This document shows positions 26,970 through 37,445 of a DNA stretch of 64,000 nucleotides, piece after piece. Made by a program: the position numbers and the translations under genes. Origin of the DNA: Arthrobacter cryoconiti. GTDB taxonomy: Bacteria > Actinomycetota > Actinomycetes > Actinomycetales > Micrococcaceae. The notes beneath the pieces are model-generated. The model made no database searches, was not told the origin of the DNA, and saw only the letters and a list, made by a program, of their open reading frames with translations. The stretch spans positions 1 through 64,000 of the forward strand of contig NZ_JAJJBU010000031.1 of the NCBI RefSeq assembly GCF_020905375.1, in the 5' to 3' direction. Position 1 is the first letter of the stretch, and the number at the start of each line of letters is the position of its first letter.

Positions 26970-27680
26970 ATGGTGCTAAAGCCGCTGTGGAGTTTAAGCG
27001 AAAGGCCGTTCATGGCACTGTATGACTTGACACGCGTCGTGACGAAAGGTGCCATCCGCGGTCTTTGCAGACCGCGCGTCCTGGGGCTGGAGAACGTGCC
27101 TCTGGAAGGGCCAGTGATCGTTGCTGCCAACCATCTCTCCTTCTTAGACTCGGTAATAGTCCAAGCATTGACACCACGGCCCGTTTCCTTCTTTGCCAAG
27201 GCAGAATATTTCACGGGCAAGGGCATCAAGGGTCAACTGATGAAGTCATTCTTTGAAGCTGTGCACTCCATCCCAGTAGAGCGTGGGGAGCAAGCAGCCA
27301 GTGTCAAGGCACTTAAAACGCTCGTTGAGATTCTCTCTCGGGGCGACAGCATTGGAATCTATCCGGAAGGTACTAGGTCCCGGGACGGTATTTTGTACCG
27401 GGGTCGGACAGGTGTGGGATGGCTCGCTCTGACGACCGGTGCTCCCGTGGTTCCAGTGGGCATCATTGGCACCGAAAAACTCCAGCCAGCCGGGCGGAAC
27501 GCCATAAAGCCTGCTCCTTTCACGCTAAAATTTGGTGCGCCTCTACATTTTGAAAAAACCGGTCCAGACCACTCATTGCCCGCCCGCAGAGCCGTGACCG
27601 ACACCATCATGGATGCAATCGCAAAATTGAGTGGACAAGAACGCAGCACAAAGTACAACCAAAGCCCAAGCCTGGAATAG
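26970..27680 (+). CDS. 1-acyl-glycerol-3-phosphate acyltransferase (PlsC-like)
   Basis: This 236-residue protein transfers an acyl group to lysophosphatidate, a step in phospholipid synthesis, or does a similar acylation. The catalytic NHLSFLDS motif is at about residues 54-61 and the glycerol-phosphate-binding EGTRSRDG at about 131-138; the later VPVGIIGTEKLQP segment also matches. There is one weak hydrophobic N-terminal segment. The ATG at 26970 gives the full frame; the ATG at 27012 (MALYDLTRVV) is an alternative, since neither has a strong ribosome-binding site. It sits between uvrA and uvrC with no functional link visible. Confidence 0.88.
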   Translation: MVLKPLWSLSERPFMALYDLTRVVTKGAIRGLCRPRVLGLENVPLEGPVIVAANHLSFLDSVIVQALTPRPVSFFAKAEYFTGKGIKGQLMKSFFEAVHSIPVERGEQAASVKALKTLVEILSRGDSIGIYPEGTRSRDGILYRGRTGVGWLALTTGAPVVPVGIIGTEKLQPAGRNAIKPAPFTLKFGAPLHFEKTGPDHSLPARRAVTDTIMDAIAKLSGQERSTKYNQSPSLE

Positions 27681-27754
27681 TGCAGGCAAGCACTAGTGCC
27701 ATTTTGTGGGCCGGCAGTTCGCCGCGGCACTACCCACGGTGACAGAATAGAGAT

Positions 27755-29779
27755 GTGGCAGATCCAGCAAGTTACCGGCCCCGACCCGGCGAAATTCCTA
27801 CCGACCCCGGTGTGTACAGGTTCCGTGACGAACATGGCCGCATCATCTACGTGGGCAAAGCAAAGAACCTGCGTTCCCGGCTCAACAGCTACTTTGCTAA
27901 TCCGGCAACGTTGCTCCCTAAAACACATGCCATGGTCCACCACGCCGCCAGCGTCCAATGGACCACGGTCGGCAGTGAACTTGAGGCGTTGCAGCTCGAA
28001 TATACGTGGATTAAAGAATTCGCACCACGGTACAACCTTGCGTTTAGAGACGATAAAACCTATCCGTACCTGGCCGTGTCCATGGGGGAGAAGCTTCCTA
28101 GAGTCCAAGTCATGCGTGGGGAACGCCGCAAAGACACCAAATATTTTGGTCCTTATACGGCAGGTGCCATCCGGGAAACCATGGATACTTTGCTGCGCGT
28201 CTTCCCCGTCCGTAGTTGCAGCACCGGAGTACTGCGACGAGCCGAGCGTAGCGGACGCCCTTGTCTGCTTGGCTATATCGACAAATGCGCTGCTCCCTGC
28301 GTGGGCCGCATCAGCGTTGAGGATCACAAAGCCCTAGCGCAAGATTTTTGTGACTTTATGGGCGGGGAAGGCAAACGGTTCATTGCCAAGCTGGAAAAGG
28401 AGATGGCCTCGGCCGTCTCGGAGCTCGAGTACGAGCAGGCCGCCCGGCTACGAGATGACATCATCGCACTGCGCAAAGTGTTCGAACGCAACGCAGTGGT
28501 CCTAGCGGAAGACACCAACGCAGACATCTTCGCTGTGGAACAAGACGAACTTGAGGCGGCTGTTCAGGTATTTCATGTCCGCGGCGGACGCATCCGTGGA
28601 CAGCGGGGCTGGGTGGTGGAAAAGGTGGAGGACGCCACTGAGGCGGATCTCTGGGAGCACCTCATGCAGCAGGTGTATGGCGGTCAGGGCGAACAGTCCG
28701 ATGTCATTCCTCGCCGAATCCTGGTACCCCAGCTACCAGCCAATCATGGCGAGTTGTCGACCTGGCTTGGTGAGATTCGCGGAGGCAAAGTGAGCATTTC
28801 TGTTCCTCAGCGGGGGGAGAAGGCGGCGCTCATGGGAACTGTCGCCCAAAATGCTCGTCAATCCATGATTTTGCACAAGTCCCGCCGGGCTGGAGATCTC
28901 ACGAGCCGTTCTTTGGCTTTGCAAGAGCTACAGGAAGCATTGGATTTGCCGATGCCGCTGCTACGGATCGAGTGCTACGACATCTCTCATGTGCAGGGTA
29001 CCAACGTGGTCGCTTCCATGGTGGTCGTTGAGGACGGGCTGGCGAAAAAGAGTGAGTACCGAAAGTTTTCCATCACCGGTGAGGCCGCAATTGACGACAC
29101 CGCCTCCATGCATGATGTGATCACACGCCGTTTCCGCAACTATTTGGCCGAAAAAGCAGCCAGATCGGCGCTGGCAACGAGCAGTGGAGAAGTTCCCCGA
29201 GCCCAAGTAACGATCCCAAACATTGATGTGCCGGGCCTTGGTGTATCTGGGCAGGAGCTACCCGCGGAGGTGCCCAAATCTAAGTTCGCCTACCCTCCCA
29301 ATCTGGTGGTGGTCGACGGTGGCGTCCCACAGGTCAATGCGGCCCAGAGAGCGCTATCCGAACTGGGGATCACCGATGTGGCTGTGATCGGATTGGCAAA
29401 GCGGCTGGAGGAGGTGTGGGTACCCGAGAGTGACTTCCCAGTTATTCTGCCCAGATCATCCGAAGGACTGTACTTGCTACAGCGCATCCGCGATGAAGCC
29501 CACCGTTTCGCGATCACCTTCCATCGGGCCAAACGCGGCAAAGCGATGACGGCTTCCGTCTTGGACTCCGTGCCGGGTATGGGCTCAGCCAAACAAAAAG
29601 CTTTACTGTCCCACTTTGGGTCCCTGAAAAAGGTGCGTGGTGCAACGGTGGAAGAACTGGCACTAGCTAAGGGCATAGGGCCAGTGCTGGCACAGGCGAT
29701 CCACGAGACCGTCAGCGCTGAGCAGGCAGTACGCGCAACCCCATCCGTCAACATGGCAACTGGGGAGATCCTTGACTAA
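27755..29779 (+). CDS. uvrC: UvrABC system protein C (dual-incision nuclease)
   Basis: This 674-residue nuclease makes both cuts around the lesion. The N-terminal GIY-YIG domain reads DPGVYRFRDEHGRIIYVGKAKNLRSR (split here as DPGVYRFRD, IIYVGKAKNLRSR). A zinc-like or Fe-S cysteine set lies around residues 150-175 (CSTG, CLLGYIDKCAAPC). The UVR motif that contacts UvrB is near residue 220 (LEYEQAARLRDDI). The second nuclease, with an RNase-H fold, begins near ECYDISHVQG. Two helix-hairpin-helix motifs close the protein (VPGMGSAKQKALL, AKGIGPVLAQAI). The start codon is GTG. It heads the run uvrC-rapZ-yvcK-whiA found across actinobacteria. Confidence 0.97.
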   Translation: MADPASYRPRPGEIPTDPGVYRFRDEHGRIIYVGKAKNLRSRLNSYFANPATLLPKTHAMVHHAASVQWTTVGSELEALQLEYTWIKEFAPRYNLAFRDDKTYPYLAVSMGEKLPRVQVMRGERRKDTKYFGPYTAGAIRETMDTLLRVFPVRSCSTGVLRRAERSGRPCLLGYIDKCAAPCVGRISVEDHKALAQDFCDFMGGEGKRFIAKLEKEMASAVSELEYEQAARLRDDIIALRKVFERNAVVLAEDTNADIFAVEQDELEAAVQVFHVRGGRIRGQRGWVVEKVEDATEADLWEHLMQQVYGGQGEQSDVIPRRILVPQLPANHGELSTWLGEIRGGKVSISVPQRGEKAALMGTVAQNARQSMILHKSRRAGDLTSRSLALQELQEALDLPMPLLRIECYDISHVQGTNVVASMVVVEDGLAKKSEYRKFSITGEAAIDDTASMHDVITRRFRNYLAEKAARSALATSSGEVPRAQVTIPNIDVPGLGVSGQELPAEVPKSKFAYPPNLVVVDGGVPQVNAAQRALSELGITDVAVIGLAKRLEEVWVPESDFPVILPRSSEGLYLLQRIRDEAHRFAITFHRAKRGKAMTASVLDSVPGMGSAKQKALLSHFGSLKKVRGATVEELALAKGIGPVLAQAIHETVSAEQAVRATPSVNMATGEILD

Positions 29780-29840
29780 GCTTCTAGTGATCGACGACAA
29801 CCGGTGGTCCCGTGACGGATAGTCTCGGAGCCCCAAATTT

Positions 29841-29920
29841 TTGGCATGACCGCACCACCCCAAACTGCACCACACCACGAACTCACACTCTACGAGACGC
29901 ACCACGACACGAGGACAAGC
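29841..29920 (+). promoter_or_regulatory. C/A-rich, G-poor leader between uvrC and rapZ
   Basis: This 80-base stretch is made largely of CAC, CCA and ACA units (for example CCGCACCACCCCAAACTGC) with few G residues. C-rich, G-poor RNA is what Rho prefers, so this is a candidate Rho-utilisation site or an unstructured 5' leader. No intrinsic terminator follows uvrC. Confidence 0.35.
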
Positions 29921-29921
29921 A

Positions 29922-30845
29922 ATGACGGAGCATCCACACTCGCCCCAGGTTGACGACAGTGGCATGACGCCGATCAAGCCGGTGGAAGCCGAGCTTTTGG
30001 TGGTAACTGGTATGTCCGGCGCTGGCCGGAGCACGGCAGCCAACGCGCTTGAGGACCATGGCTGGTATGTCATTGAGAATCTTCCACCTCAGATGCTAGG
30101 AACATTAGCGGAGCTGGTGTCGCGCATGCCCGCGGCTCTTCCCAAGCTGGCCGTCGTGGTTGATGTTCGAGGTAAAGCGCTCTTTGCCGACATCCGCGAA
30201 TCTCTCAATGCGCTCTCCGCGGCCGGAGTTAGCTACAGGGTGTTATTTCTGGATGCAAGCGATGAAACCCTTGTCCGCCGTTTCGAACAAGGGCGCCGTC
30301 CTCACCCATTGCAAAAGGACGGCCGGATCCTTGACGGCATCGCTGCGGAGCGTGTTCTCTTAGCTGAGATGAAGTCTCAGGCAGAGATGGTGTTGGACAC
30401 GTCAGGGCTGAACGTACACGAACTTGCTTCTGCGGTGACGGAATTATTCTCCGAAACCGGACCAGTAGTGCTCAGCTTGACGGTCATGAGTTTTGGCTTC
30501 AAGTATGGACTCCCGGTGGATGCGAACTACGTGGCGGACGTCCGCTTTATTCCCAACCCACACTGGATTCCGGCCCTGCGCCCCCTGACGGGACAGGACG
30601 CAGCGGTCAGTGAATTTGTTCTTAACGACAATGGGGCAGCAGAATTCGTGGACCGTTACGTCCATGCCTTGGAGCCCGTACTGGCCGGATACCGTCGCGA
30701 AAACAAACACTATGCCACGATTGCGGTGGGCTGTACCGGCGGGAAGCATCGTTCGGTGGCCGTTGCCATTGAGCTTGCGAAACGCTTAGGCCAGCTTCCC
30801 CGAGTGACGACCAGTATCCGTCACCGCGATCTAGGCCGGGAGTAG
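29922..30845 (+). CDS. rapZ: RNase adapter protein RapZ / YvcJ-type nucleotide-binding protein
   Basis: This 307-residue protein has an N-terminal P-loop ([19 protein letters not shown], about 28-46) and the family-specific C-terminal block [27 protein letters not shown] with [12 protein letters not shown]. In E. coli RapZ guides RNase E to a small RNA that controls glucosamine-6-phosphate synthase; in Gram-positive bacteria the equivalent YvcJ binds and hydrolyses nucleotides and its target is less clear. The ATG start has an AGGACAAGC site. The yvcK start follows two bases after its stop, then whiA, the standard trio. Confidence 0.94.
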   Translation: MTEHPHSPQVDDSGMTPIKPVEAELLVVTGMSGAGRSTAANALEDHGWYVIENLPPQMLGTLAELVSRMPAALPKLAVVVDVRGKALFADIRESLNALSAAGVSYRVLFLDASDETLVRRFEQGRRPHPLQKDGRILDGIAAERVLLAEMKSQAEMVLDTSGLNVHELASAVTELFSETGPVVLSLTVMSFGFKYGLPVDANYVADVRFIPNPHWIPALRPLTGQDAAVSEFVLNDNGAAEFVDRYVHALEPVLAGYRRENKHYATIAVGCTGGKHRSVAVAIELAKRLGQLPRVTTSIRHRDLGRE

Positions 30846-30847
30846 GC

Positions 30848-31861
30848 GTGTACACGGGCATACTGCCCATCATTCCGGCCGGCGGACGGCTACCTGGCTT
30901 AGAGACTGGCATACGCGTTACAGCGCTTGGCGGTGGACACGGGCTCTCTGCGTCGTTGTCGGCATTGCGGCTGTTGACGAGCAACATTACGGCGGTGGTA
31001 ACCGTTGCTGATGACGGCGGATCCTCCGGAAGATTGCGTGAGGAATTAGGAGTTCTTCCGCCTGGCGACCTTCGTATGGCACTGTCCGCGTTATGTGACG
31101 ACACTGACTGGGGACGCACATGGCGCGATGTCATGCAGCATCGCTTCGCCTCAAAGGAGGGCGTCACGGGTTCTCTGGACAACCATGCTCTTGGCAATTT
31201 GTTGATTGTCACTCTATGGGAATTGCTGGGGGATACCGTTGCAGGTTTGCGCTGGGCGGGTGCACTTCTGGGCGCGCGGGGCGAGGTCTTGCCGATGGCG
31301 AGTGTCCCCCTGACCATTGAGGGCCGGCTAAAAGCATCCGTAGACGCCCTACATCCGCAGGGACGCGTGATCACAGGACAGGCCAGGCTGGCTAAGGCCG
31401 GGGAACTAGAACATGTGCGCCTGCTACCAGTTGATGCACCTGCCTGTGCGGAGTCAGTGGCCGCCATCCACGCCGCAGACTGGGTGGTTCTAGGCCCAGG
31501 TTCCTGGTACACCTCGGTGCTCCCTCATTTGCTCCTGCCACAATTGCGAACAGCACTGTGTACCACCAAGGCAAAACGGTTACTGACCATGAACCTGGAT
31601 GTGGACGATCAAGAGGCCGAGGGAATGGACGCTGCGGACCACCTGCACGTTATTTCTAGGTATGCGCCCGAGTTCGGAGTGGACGTGGTGTTAGCGGATC
31701 CATCGTCGATTGGCGACGTTAATAAGTTCACGGAGGCTGCCGCGATGATCGGCGCAGAGGTAGCGTTCTGTAAGGTAGGAACCCCGGGGGGGACGCCCAT
31801 TCACGACCCGCTCCGGCTTGCCGCAGCGTATCGGGACATATTCGGGGAAACGAGCATTTGA
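30848..31861 (+). CDS. YvcK/CuvA-family gluconeogenesis and cell-shape factor
   Basis: This 337-residue protein belongs to the CofD-like family that includes B. subtilis YvcK and mycobacterial CuvA. It has the nucleotide-sugar-binding motifs [32 protein letters not shown] and PPGDLRMAL, then NHALGNLL and [15 protein letters not shown]. In other Gram-positive bacteria it binds UDP-GlcNAc and is required for growth on gluconeogenic carbon and for normal peptidoglycan placement. The GTG start is two bases after the rapZ stop. There is a 30-residue N-terminal extension before the conserved core, so a later start is possible. Confidence 0.9.
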   Translation: MYTGILPIIPAGGRLPGLETGIRVTALGGGHGLSASLSALRLLTSNITAVVTVADDGGSSGRLREELGVLPPGDLRMALSALCDDTDWGRTWRDVMQHRFASKEGVTGSLDNHALGNLLIVTLWELLGDTVAGLRWAGALLGARGEVLPMASVPLTIEGRLKASVDALHPQGRVITGQARLAKAGELEHVRLLPVDAPACAESVAAIHAADWVVLGPGSWYTSVLPHLLLPQLRTALCTTKAKRLLTMNLDVDDQEAEGMDAADHLHVISRYAPEFGVDVVLADPSSIGDVNKFTEAAAMIGAEVAFCKVGTPGGTPIHDPLRLAAAYRDIFGETSI

Positions 31862-31877
31862 AAGTGGGAATCACACT

Positions 31878-32861
31878 ATGGCGCTGACAGCGGCTGTCAA
31901 AGAGGAACTGTCCCGGTTGGACATCAGAAAGTCCTCGGTACGTAAGGCGGAAGTATCAGCGCTGCTGCGGTTCGCTGGGGGACTGCACATTATCTCCGGG
32001 CGCATCGTGATTGAAGCAGAAGTGGATTCAGCAGCGACAGCCAGGCGGCTTCGCATTGCCATTTCAGAAATCTACGGTCATCAGAGCGAGATTGTCGTCG
32101 TCTCTGGTGGGGGCGGGCTTCGCCGAGGCAATCGGTACATCGTACGCGTAGTGCGCGACGGGGAGGCTTTGGCTCGCCAAACAGGCCTGTTGGACGGGCG
32201 AGGCCGCCCAGTCCGGGGCCTGCCTTCAGTAGTGGTCAACGGCTCTGCTGCCGACGCGGAAGCCGTCTGGCGGGGCGCATTCCTAGCTCACGGCTCCCTG
32301 ACGGAACCTGGCCGGTCCTCGGCCTTGGAAGTCACCTGTCCTGGGCCAGAGGCGGCACTGGCCTTGGTCGGAGCCGCACGCAGGATTGATATTGCCGCTA
32401 AGGCTCGAGAAGTCCGTGGGATTGATCGTGTTGTGATCCGCGACGGCGACACGATTGCTGAACTTTTGGTGCGGATGGGTGCCCATGAAACCCTGTTGGT
32501 GTGGGAAGAACGTCGCATGCGCAAGGAAGTACGTGCCACGGCCAACCGGCTAGCAAATTTTGATGACGCCAACTTACGTCGTTCGGCCCAAGCAGCAGTA
32601 GCTGCCGGTGCCCGCGTAGACCGTGCCTTGGAAATTCTCGGTGAAGATGTTCCCGAGCACCTCAAGTATGCCGGCGAGCTCCGGGTTGCCCACAAGCAGG
32701 CAAGCCTGGATGAACTGGGTCGGCTAGCCGACCCGCCGTTGACGAAGGACGCAATCGCAGGGCGGATCCGTCGCTTGCTAGCGATGGCAGATAAAAAAGC
32801 CATCGACTTGGGCATTGCCGGCACCGAGTCCAGTGTCACGTTTGAGATGTTGGAATCATAA
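31878..32861 (+). CDS. whiA: Sporulation-type regulator WhiA
   Basis: This 327-residue protein has the WhiA layout: an N-terminal domain related to LAGLIDADG homing endonucleases, without its catalytic acids, and a C-terminal helix-turn-helix ([24 protein letters not shown], near residues 276-300). In Streptomyces it works with WhiB to turn on division genes; in non-sporulating actinobacteria it is thought to affect division and envelope genes. The ATG at 31878 begins the conserved [14 protein letters not shown]. It is 16 bases after yvcK, in the same operon. Confidence 0.95.
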   Translation: MALTAAVKEELSRLDIRKSSVRKAEVSALLRFAGGLHIISGRIVIEAEVDSAATARRLRIAISEIYGHQSEIVVVSGGGGLRRGNRYIVRVVRDGEALARQTGLLDGRGRPVRGLPSVVVNGSAADAEAVWRGAFLAHGSLTEPGRSSALEVTCPGPEAALALVGAARRIDIAAKAREVRGIDRVVIRDGDTIAELLVRMGAHETLLVWEERRMRKEVRATANRLANFDDANLRRSAQAAVAAGARVDRALEILGEDVPEHLKYAGELRVAHKQASLDELGRLADPPLTKDAIAGRIRRLLAMADKKAIDLGIAGTESSVTFEMLES

Positions 32862-32888
32862 ATGTGCCTAATATGAAAGAGTAGAAAT

Positions 32889-32912
32889 ATAACCGACCAC
32901 CACGTTGGTTAT
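32889..32912. other. Imperfect inverted repeat between whiA and sodA
   Basis: ATAACCGAC and GTTGGTTAT pair at eight of nine positions around a six-base loop. It sits 27 bases after whiA and 64 bases before sodA. It may be an operator for sodA or a weak terminator; I cannot tell which. Confidence 0.3.
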
Positions 32913-32975
32913 GCAGTTTGTCTGTGGGAGCAATCCCATACATAAACCCACCAGAAGAATCGCTACGGAGGAACC

Positions 32976-33599
32976 GTGACCAAGTACACACTTCCAGAAC
33001 TCAGCTATGACTACGCTGCACTGGAGCCCAACATTTCCGCCCGAATCATGGAGCTGCATCACAGCAAGCACCATGCGGCATACGTGGCTGGCGCCAATAC
33101 CGCGCTGGAAAACCTCGCCGAAGCACGCTCCAGCAACAACTTCGCCAATGTGGCTAAGTACTCCAAAGATCTCGCCTTCAATCTGGGTGGACACACCAAC
33201 CACTCCATTTTTTGGAACAATCTCTCTCCGGAGGGTGGCGACAAGCCTGAGGGCGAGCTAGCCGCAGCCATTGATGATTCCTTTGGTTCCTTCGACGCCT
33301 TCCGCGCCCACTTCACCGCGGCAGCCATGGGCATCCAGGGTTCAGGGTGGGCATTGCTCTCCTACGAGGGCCTCGGCGGAAATATCCTCATCGAGCAACT
33401 CTTTGATCAGCAGGGGAACGTCCCTGTAGCTACCACGCCGTTGCTGATGTTGGATATGTGGGAGCACGCTTTCTACCTCGACTACGTCAACGTAAAGGCT
33501 GACTACGTTAAGGCTTTCTGGAACATTGTGAACTGGGCTGACGTTGCCAAGCGTTTTGAGGCAGCACGTAAGAATGCCACCGGACTGATCCTGCCCTAA
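32976..33599 (+). CDS. sodA: Superoxide dismutase (Mn/Fe)
   Basis: This 207-residue enzyme turns superoxide into oxygen and peroxide. Metal ligands are visible at His28 (ELHHSKHH), His76 ([10 protein letters not shown]), Asp160 and His164 ([11 protein letters not shown]). It has no signal peptide, so it acts in the cytoplasm. The overall pattern is of the Mn type, but the choice of Mn or Fe is not certain from sequence. The GTG start follows a GGAGGAACC site by six bases, which fits high expression. A G/C-rich stem-loop follows. Confidence 0.95.
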   Translation: MTKYTLPELSYDYAALEPNISARIMELHHSKHHAAYVAGANTALENLAEARSSNNFANVAKYSKDLAFNLGGHTNHSIFWNNLSPEGGDKPEGELAAAIDDSFGSFDAFRAHFTAAAMGIQGSGWALLSYEGLGGNILIEQLFDQQGNVPVATTPLLMLDMWEHAFYLDYVNVKADYVKAFWNIVNWADVAKRFEAARKNATGLILP

Positions 33600-33641
33600 C
33601 GGACAGGCTAAAACCGGCCAATTTGTGACCAATATGTGGAC

Positions 33642-33670
33642 GCCCGCCCCGCCTGACTGGCGGGGCGGGC
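33642..33670 (+). terminator. Stem-loop after sodA
   Basis: GCCCGCCCCGCC and its exact reverse complement (33642-33653 and 33659-33670) enclose a five-base loop. It has no T run, so it may end transcription poorly or protect the 3' end. Confidence 0.6.
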
Positions 33671-33781
33671 CCCTTGGAACGTAATATGGATCACGGCGTC
33701 TGCATCGCAACGCGCGCCAAGAACAATCTCTGCCCAACGTCGTGCGGGAACCACCGGTTGAATAATTTTCATTCAATCTGA

Positions 33782-34828
<1,047 letters not shown>

Positions 34829-34836
34829 GGAACCGA

Positions 34837-36075
34837 ATGACACTTCACACCCTCAACGAACTCATCGATGAAGGTGTCCGCGGGCGGCACGTTCTAATCC
34901 GTTGTGATTTGAACGTGCCGCTTGACGGCTCTGTAGTCACTGATGATGGCCGCATCAGGGCCTCCCTGCCTGTGATCAAGGCACTGGCCGACGCCGGGGC
35001 CAAGGTTCTCATTTGCGCCCACCTAGGCCGACCCAAAGGTACCCCTGATGCTAAGTATTCTCTGGCGCCTGCTGTGGCACGACTTGCCGAGCTGGCTCCG
35101 GAACTGAAGGCGACTCTGGCCGGTGACACGACAGGTCCTGCCGCTGTGGCCGCCTCGGCCGCACTGGCCGAGGGCTCGGTACTGGTCTTGGAGAACGTCC
35201 GTTTTGATGCGAGGGAAACCTCCAAGGACGATAATGAACGGCAATCGTTTGCTGGCGAGCTCGCCGCTCTAACTGGTGACCACGGGGCCTATGTAGATGA
35301 TGCCTTCGGCGCAGTCCACCGCAAACACGCCAGTGTTTTTGACATAGCTAAGCTCCTGCCGTCCTACCAAGGGGATCTGGTACGCACAGAACTTTCGGTT
35401 CTGCGCAAGCTGACAGCTGACGTAGCACGTCCCTATGTAGTGGTTCTTGGTGGTTCTAAGGTTTCCGACAAGCTCGCCGTTATTGAAAACCTTCTGGGGA
35501 AAGCCGACACCATTATGGTCGGTGGTGGGATGCTGTTCACTTTTCTGGCAGCTCAGGGCTACAAAGTCGGCTCGTCACTGCTGGAAGTTGATCAGATCCC
35601 GGTCGTTTCGGACTATTTGTCCCGAGCAGCTGATGCAGGTACCACCTTTGTGCTTCCAAGTGACGTCGTCGTGGCCTCTAAATTTGGCGCCGACGCCGAT
35701 CATGAAGTTGTGCCGGCCAACGCCATCGAGTCTTCCTCGTTCGGAGCAAATGGCTTGGGGTTGGACATTGGGCCGGAGTCCGGAGCTGTGTTTGCCCAGG
35801 CGATCGCAGGCGCTAAGACTGTTTTCTGGAATGGGCCCATGGGTGTTTTTGAGTTCGCTGCGTTTGCGGAAGGTACGCGAGCAGTAGCCAAGGCATTGGC
35901 ATCGAACAGTGCCGATGGTGGTTTCACCGTTGTAGGCGGTGGCGACTCGGCCGCGGCTGTCCGAACCCTCGGATTTGCGGATTCTGACTTCGGGCACATC
36001 TCCACTGGTGGTGGGGCTAGCTTGGAATTCCTTGAAGGCAAGGTCCTTCCAGGGCTGAGTGCACTGGAGCGCTAG
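34837..36075 (+). CDS. pgk: Phosphoglycerate kinase
   Basis: This 412-residue enzyme makes ATP from 1,3-bisphosphoglycerate. Substrate-binding motifs are RCDLNVPLDG near residue 23 and HLGRPKG near 63. The nucleotide domain has VVLGGSKVSDKLAVIENLL near 207 and the C-terminal FTVVGGGDSAAAV. It is eight bases after gap with an AAGGAA site, so they are surely co-transcribed. The gap to tpiA holds two hairpins that may lower expression of the later genes. Confidence 0.97.
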   Translation: MTLHTLNELIDEGVRGRHVLIRCDLNVPLDGSVVTDDGRIRASLPVIKALADAGAKVLICAHLGRPKGTPDAKYSLAPAVARLAELAPELKATLAGDTTGPAAVAASAALAEGSVLVLENVRFDARETSKDDNERQSFAGELAALTGDHGAYVDDAFGAVHRKHASVFDIAKLLPSYQGDLVRTELSVLRKLTADVARPYVVVLGGSKVSDKLAVIENLLGKADTIMVGGGMLFTFLAAQGYKVGSSLLEVDQIPVVSDYLSRAADAGTTFVLPSDVVVASKFGADADHEVVPANAIESSSFGANGLGLDIGPESGAVFAQAIAGAKTVFWNGPMGVFEFAAFAEGTRAVAKALASNSADGGFTVVGGGDSAAAVRTLGFADSDFGHISTGGGASLEFLEGKVLPGLSALER

Positions 36076-36083
36076 TAGCTATG

Positions 36084-36140
36084 TTTGGTGGCGGGAGCGA
36101 TCCCGCCACCAAACCCCAACCCGCTGCGGGTCAATTTTTT
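36084..36140 (+). terminator. Two hairpins between pgk and tpiA, second with T run
   Basis: The first hairpin has a perfect 13-bp stem (arms 36084-36096 and 36101-36113) with a GCGA loop. The second, ACCCG-CTG-CGGGT at 36119-36131, is followed by CAATTTTTT. The pair lies inside an operon, so it may be a partial terminator or an mRNA processing site. Confidence 0.6.
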
Positions 36141-36183
36141 ACTGAAGTATATTTTTCAAGCTATGCCAAGGAACGAGAGAGCG

Positions 36184-36999
36184 ATGACGACTTCGACCAA
36201 CGGGAAATTTGACCGTACACCCCTGATCGCCGGTAATTGGAAGATGAATATGGACCATGTCCAGGGCATCACCCTGTTGCAGAAGTTGGCGTGGACGCTC
36301 TCCGATGCACGGCACGATTTCAGCCGCGTTGAAGTGGCCGTCTTCCCACCGTTTACAGATCTGCGCGGGGTGCAGACCCTAGTCCAGGGAGACAAGCTTA
36401 AACTGGTCTATGGGGCTCAGGACCTCTCTGAAAAAGACTCGGGCGCCTATACCGGAGATATTTCCGGTGCCTTCTTGAAAAAACTCGGTTGCAGTTTTGT
36501 TCTGGTCGGTCACAGCGAACGCCGTCAAATACATGGTGAGGGTGATGAACTTCTCAATGCCAAAGTCAAGGCTGCATTCGGGCACGAGCTAACGCCAGTG
36601 CTTTGTGTCGGTGAAGTCTTGGAGATTCGCCAGGCAAAAACTCATGTGCAGCACACGCTCGCGCAGGTCCGTGCCGGTGTAGCTGGACTCAGCGCAGAGC
36701 AAGCTGGCTCGCTCGTAATTGCCTACGAACCCATTTGGGCTATTGGCACCGGCGAAGTCGCTGGCCCTGCCGACGCCCAAGAAATGTGCACCGCCATCCG
36801 TGCTGATCTGGCGGAAATTTTCGATGCCGCAACCGCTGCCAAGACCCGCCTGCTGTATGGTGGCTCCGTCAAAGCCAACAACGTGGCGTCTATTATGTCT
36901 GAGCGCGACGTTGACGGTGTGCTTGTTGGAGGTGCGAGCCTTGATGCGGGTGAGTTCGCCAACATTGCCCGATTTGAAAGCCACCTCCTCACCAAGTAG
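36184..36999 (+). CDS. tpiA: Triosephosphate isomerase
   Basis: This 271-residue enzyme interconverts the two triose phosphates. Key motifs are AGNWKMN (substrate lysine), [10 protein letters not shown] (catalytic histidine) and [13 protein letters not shown] (catalytic glutamate), plus GGSVKANN at the phosphate site. The ATG at 36184 is chosen because AAGGAACGAGAGAG precedes it; an in-frame ATG 21 bases upstream would add MPRNERA, which is not conserved. It follows pgk by about 110 bases that hold two hairpins, and secG follows after about 130 bases. Confidence 0.96.
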   Translation: MTTSTNGKFDRTPLIAGNWKMNMDHVQGITLLQKLAWTLSDARHDFSRVEVAVFPPFTDLRGVQTLVQGDKLKLVYGAQDLSEKDSGAYTGDISGAFLKKLGCSFVLVGHSERRQIHGEGDELLNAKVKAAFGHELTPVLCVGEVLEIRQAKTHVQHTLAQVRAGVAGLSAEQAGSLVIAYEPIWAIGTGEVAGPADAQEMCTAIRADLAEIFDAATAAKTRLLYGGSVKANNVASIMSERDVDGVLVGGASLDAGEFANIARFESHLLTK

Positions 37000-37132
37000 T
37001 AAAGTTCGCCTGATTGACACGGGTGTTTATTGGCTTTGTACAAGTTTGCTCGGATAGACTAGCTTGCGGACTTCAACTCTGTTGAGACGGTTTTTTCTAA
37101 AATGATTGTTGGACCACGCTGAAAGGCCCCTA

Positions 37133-37381
37133 GTGGAAGCATTACACATTGCCCTGCAGATCCTGCTGGGCATCACGAGCTTGTTGTTGACCTTGTTGAT
37201 TTTGCTTCACAAAGGTCGTGGCGGTGGATTGTCGGACATGTTTGGTGGCGGAATGAGCTCCAATCTGGGCTCCTCAGGTGTGGCCGAACGCAACTTGAAC
37301 CGCTTCACTGTCATCCTTGGCATCGTCTGGGGAGTGATCATCATTGGCTTGGGACTCATGATGTCCTATGGTCCGGCCTGA
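37133..37381 (+). CDS. secG: Protein translocase subunit SecG
   Basis: This 82-residue protein has two membrane helices (about residues 1-25 and 57-80) joined by the glycine-rich cytoplasmic loop KGRGGGLSDMFGGGMSSN, the SecG hallmark. It is the accessory subunit of the SecYEG channel. The GTG at 37133 is preferred over an in-frame TTG 27 bases upstream because GAAAGG lies just ahead and the length then matches other SecG proteins. The gene is separated from tpiA by about 130 bases that may hold its own promoter. A strong bidirectional terminator follows. Confidence 0.93.
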   Translation: MEALHIALQILLGITSLLLTLLILLHKGRGGGLSDMFGGGMSSNLGSSGVAERNLNRFTVILGIVWGVIIIGLGLMMSYGPA

Positions 37382-37393
37382 TCAACTTACACA

Positions 37394-37437
37394 AAAAAGT
37401 CCCGTCCAGCAGTTCAAACTGCTGGACGGGACTTTTT
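37394..37437. terminator. Perfect 20-bp bidirectional terminator between secG and pgl
   Basis: The arms at 37394-37413 and 37418-37437 are exact reverse complements, with a four-base loop. Runs of A on the left and T on the right give a U tract for either direction, fitting the convergent secG and pentose-phosphate transcripts. Confidence 0.95.
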
Positions 37438-37445
37438 GCTTAACC

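Noticed and set aside
27359-28327. 322-codon minus-strand frame opposite plsC-like gene and uvrC
   Set aside because: It crosses two confident plus-strand genes and shows no motif.
37010-37132. Promoter for secG (TTGACA and TAGACT elements)
   Set aside because: The elements are spaced too far apart (about 35 bases), and the closer TTGGCT partner has a 19-base spacer, so I do not call it.
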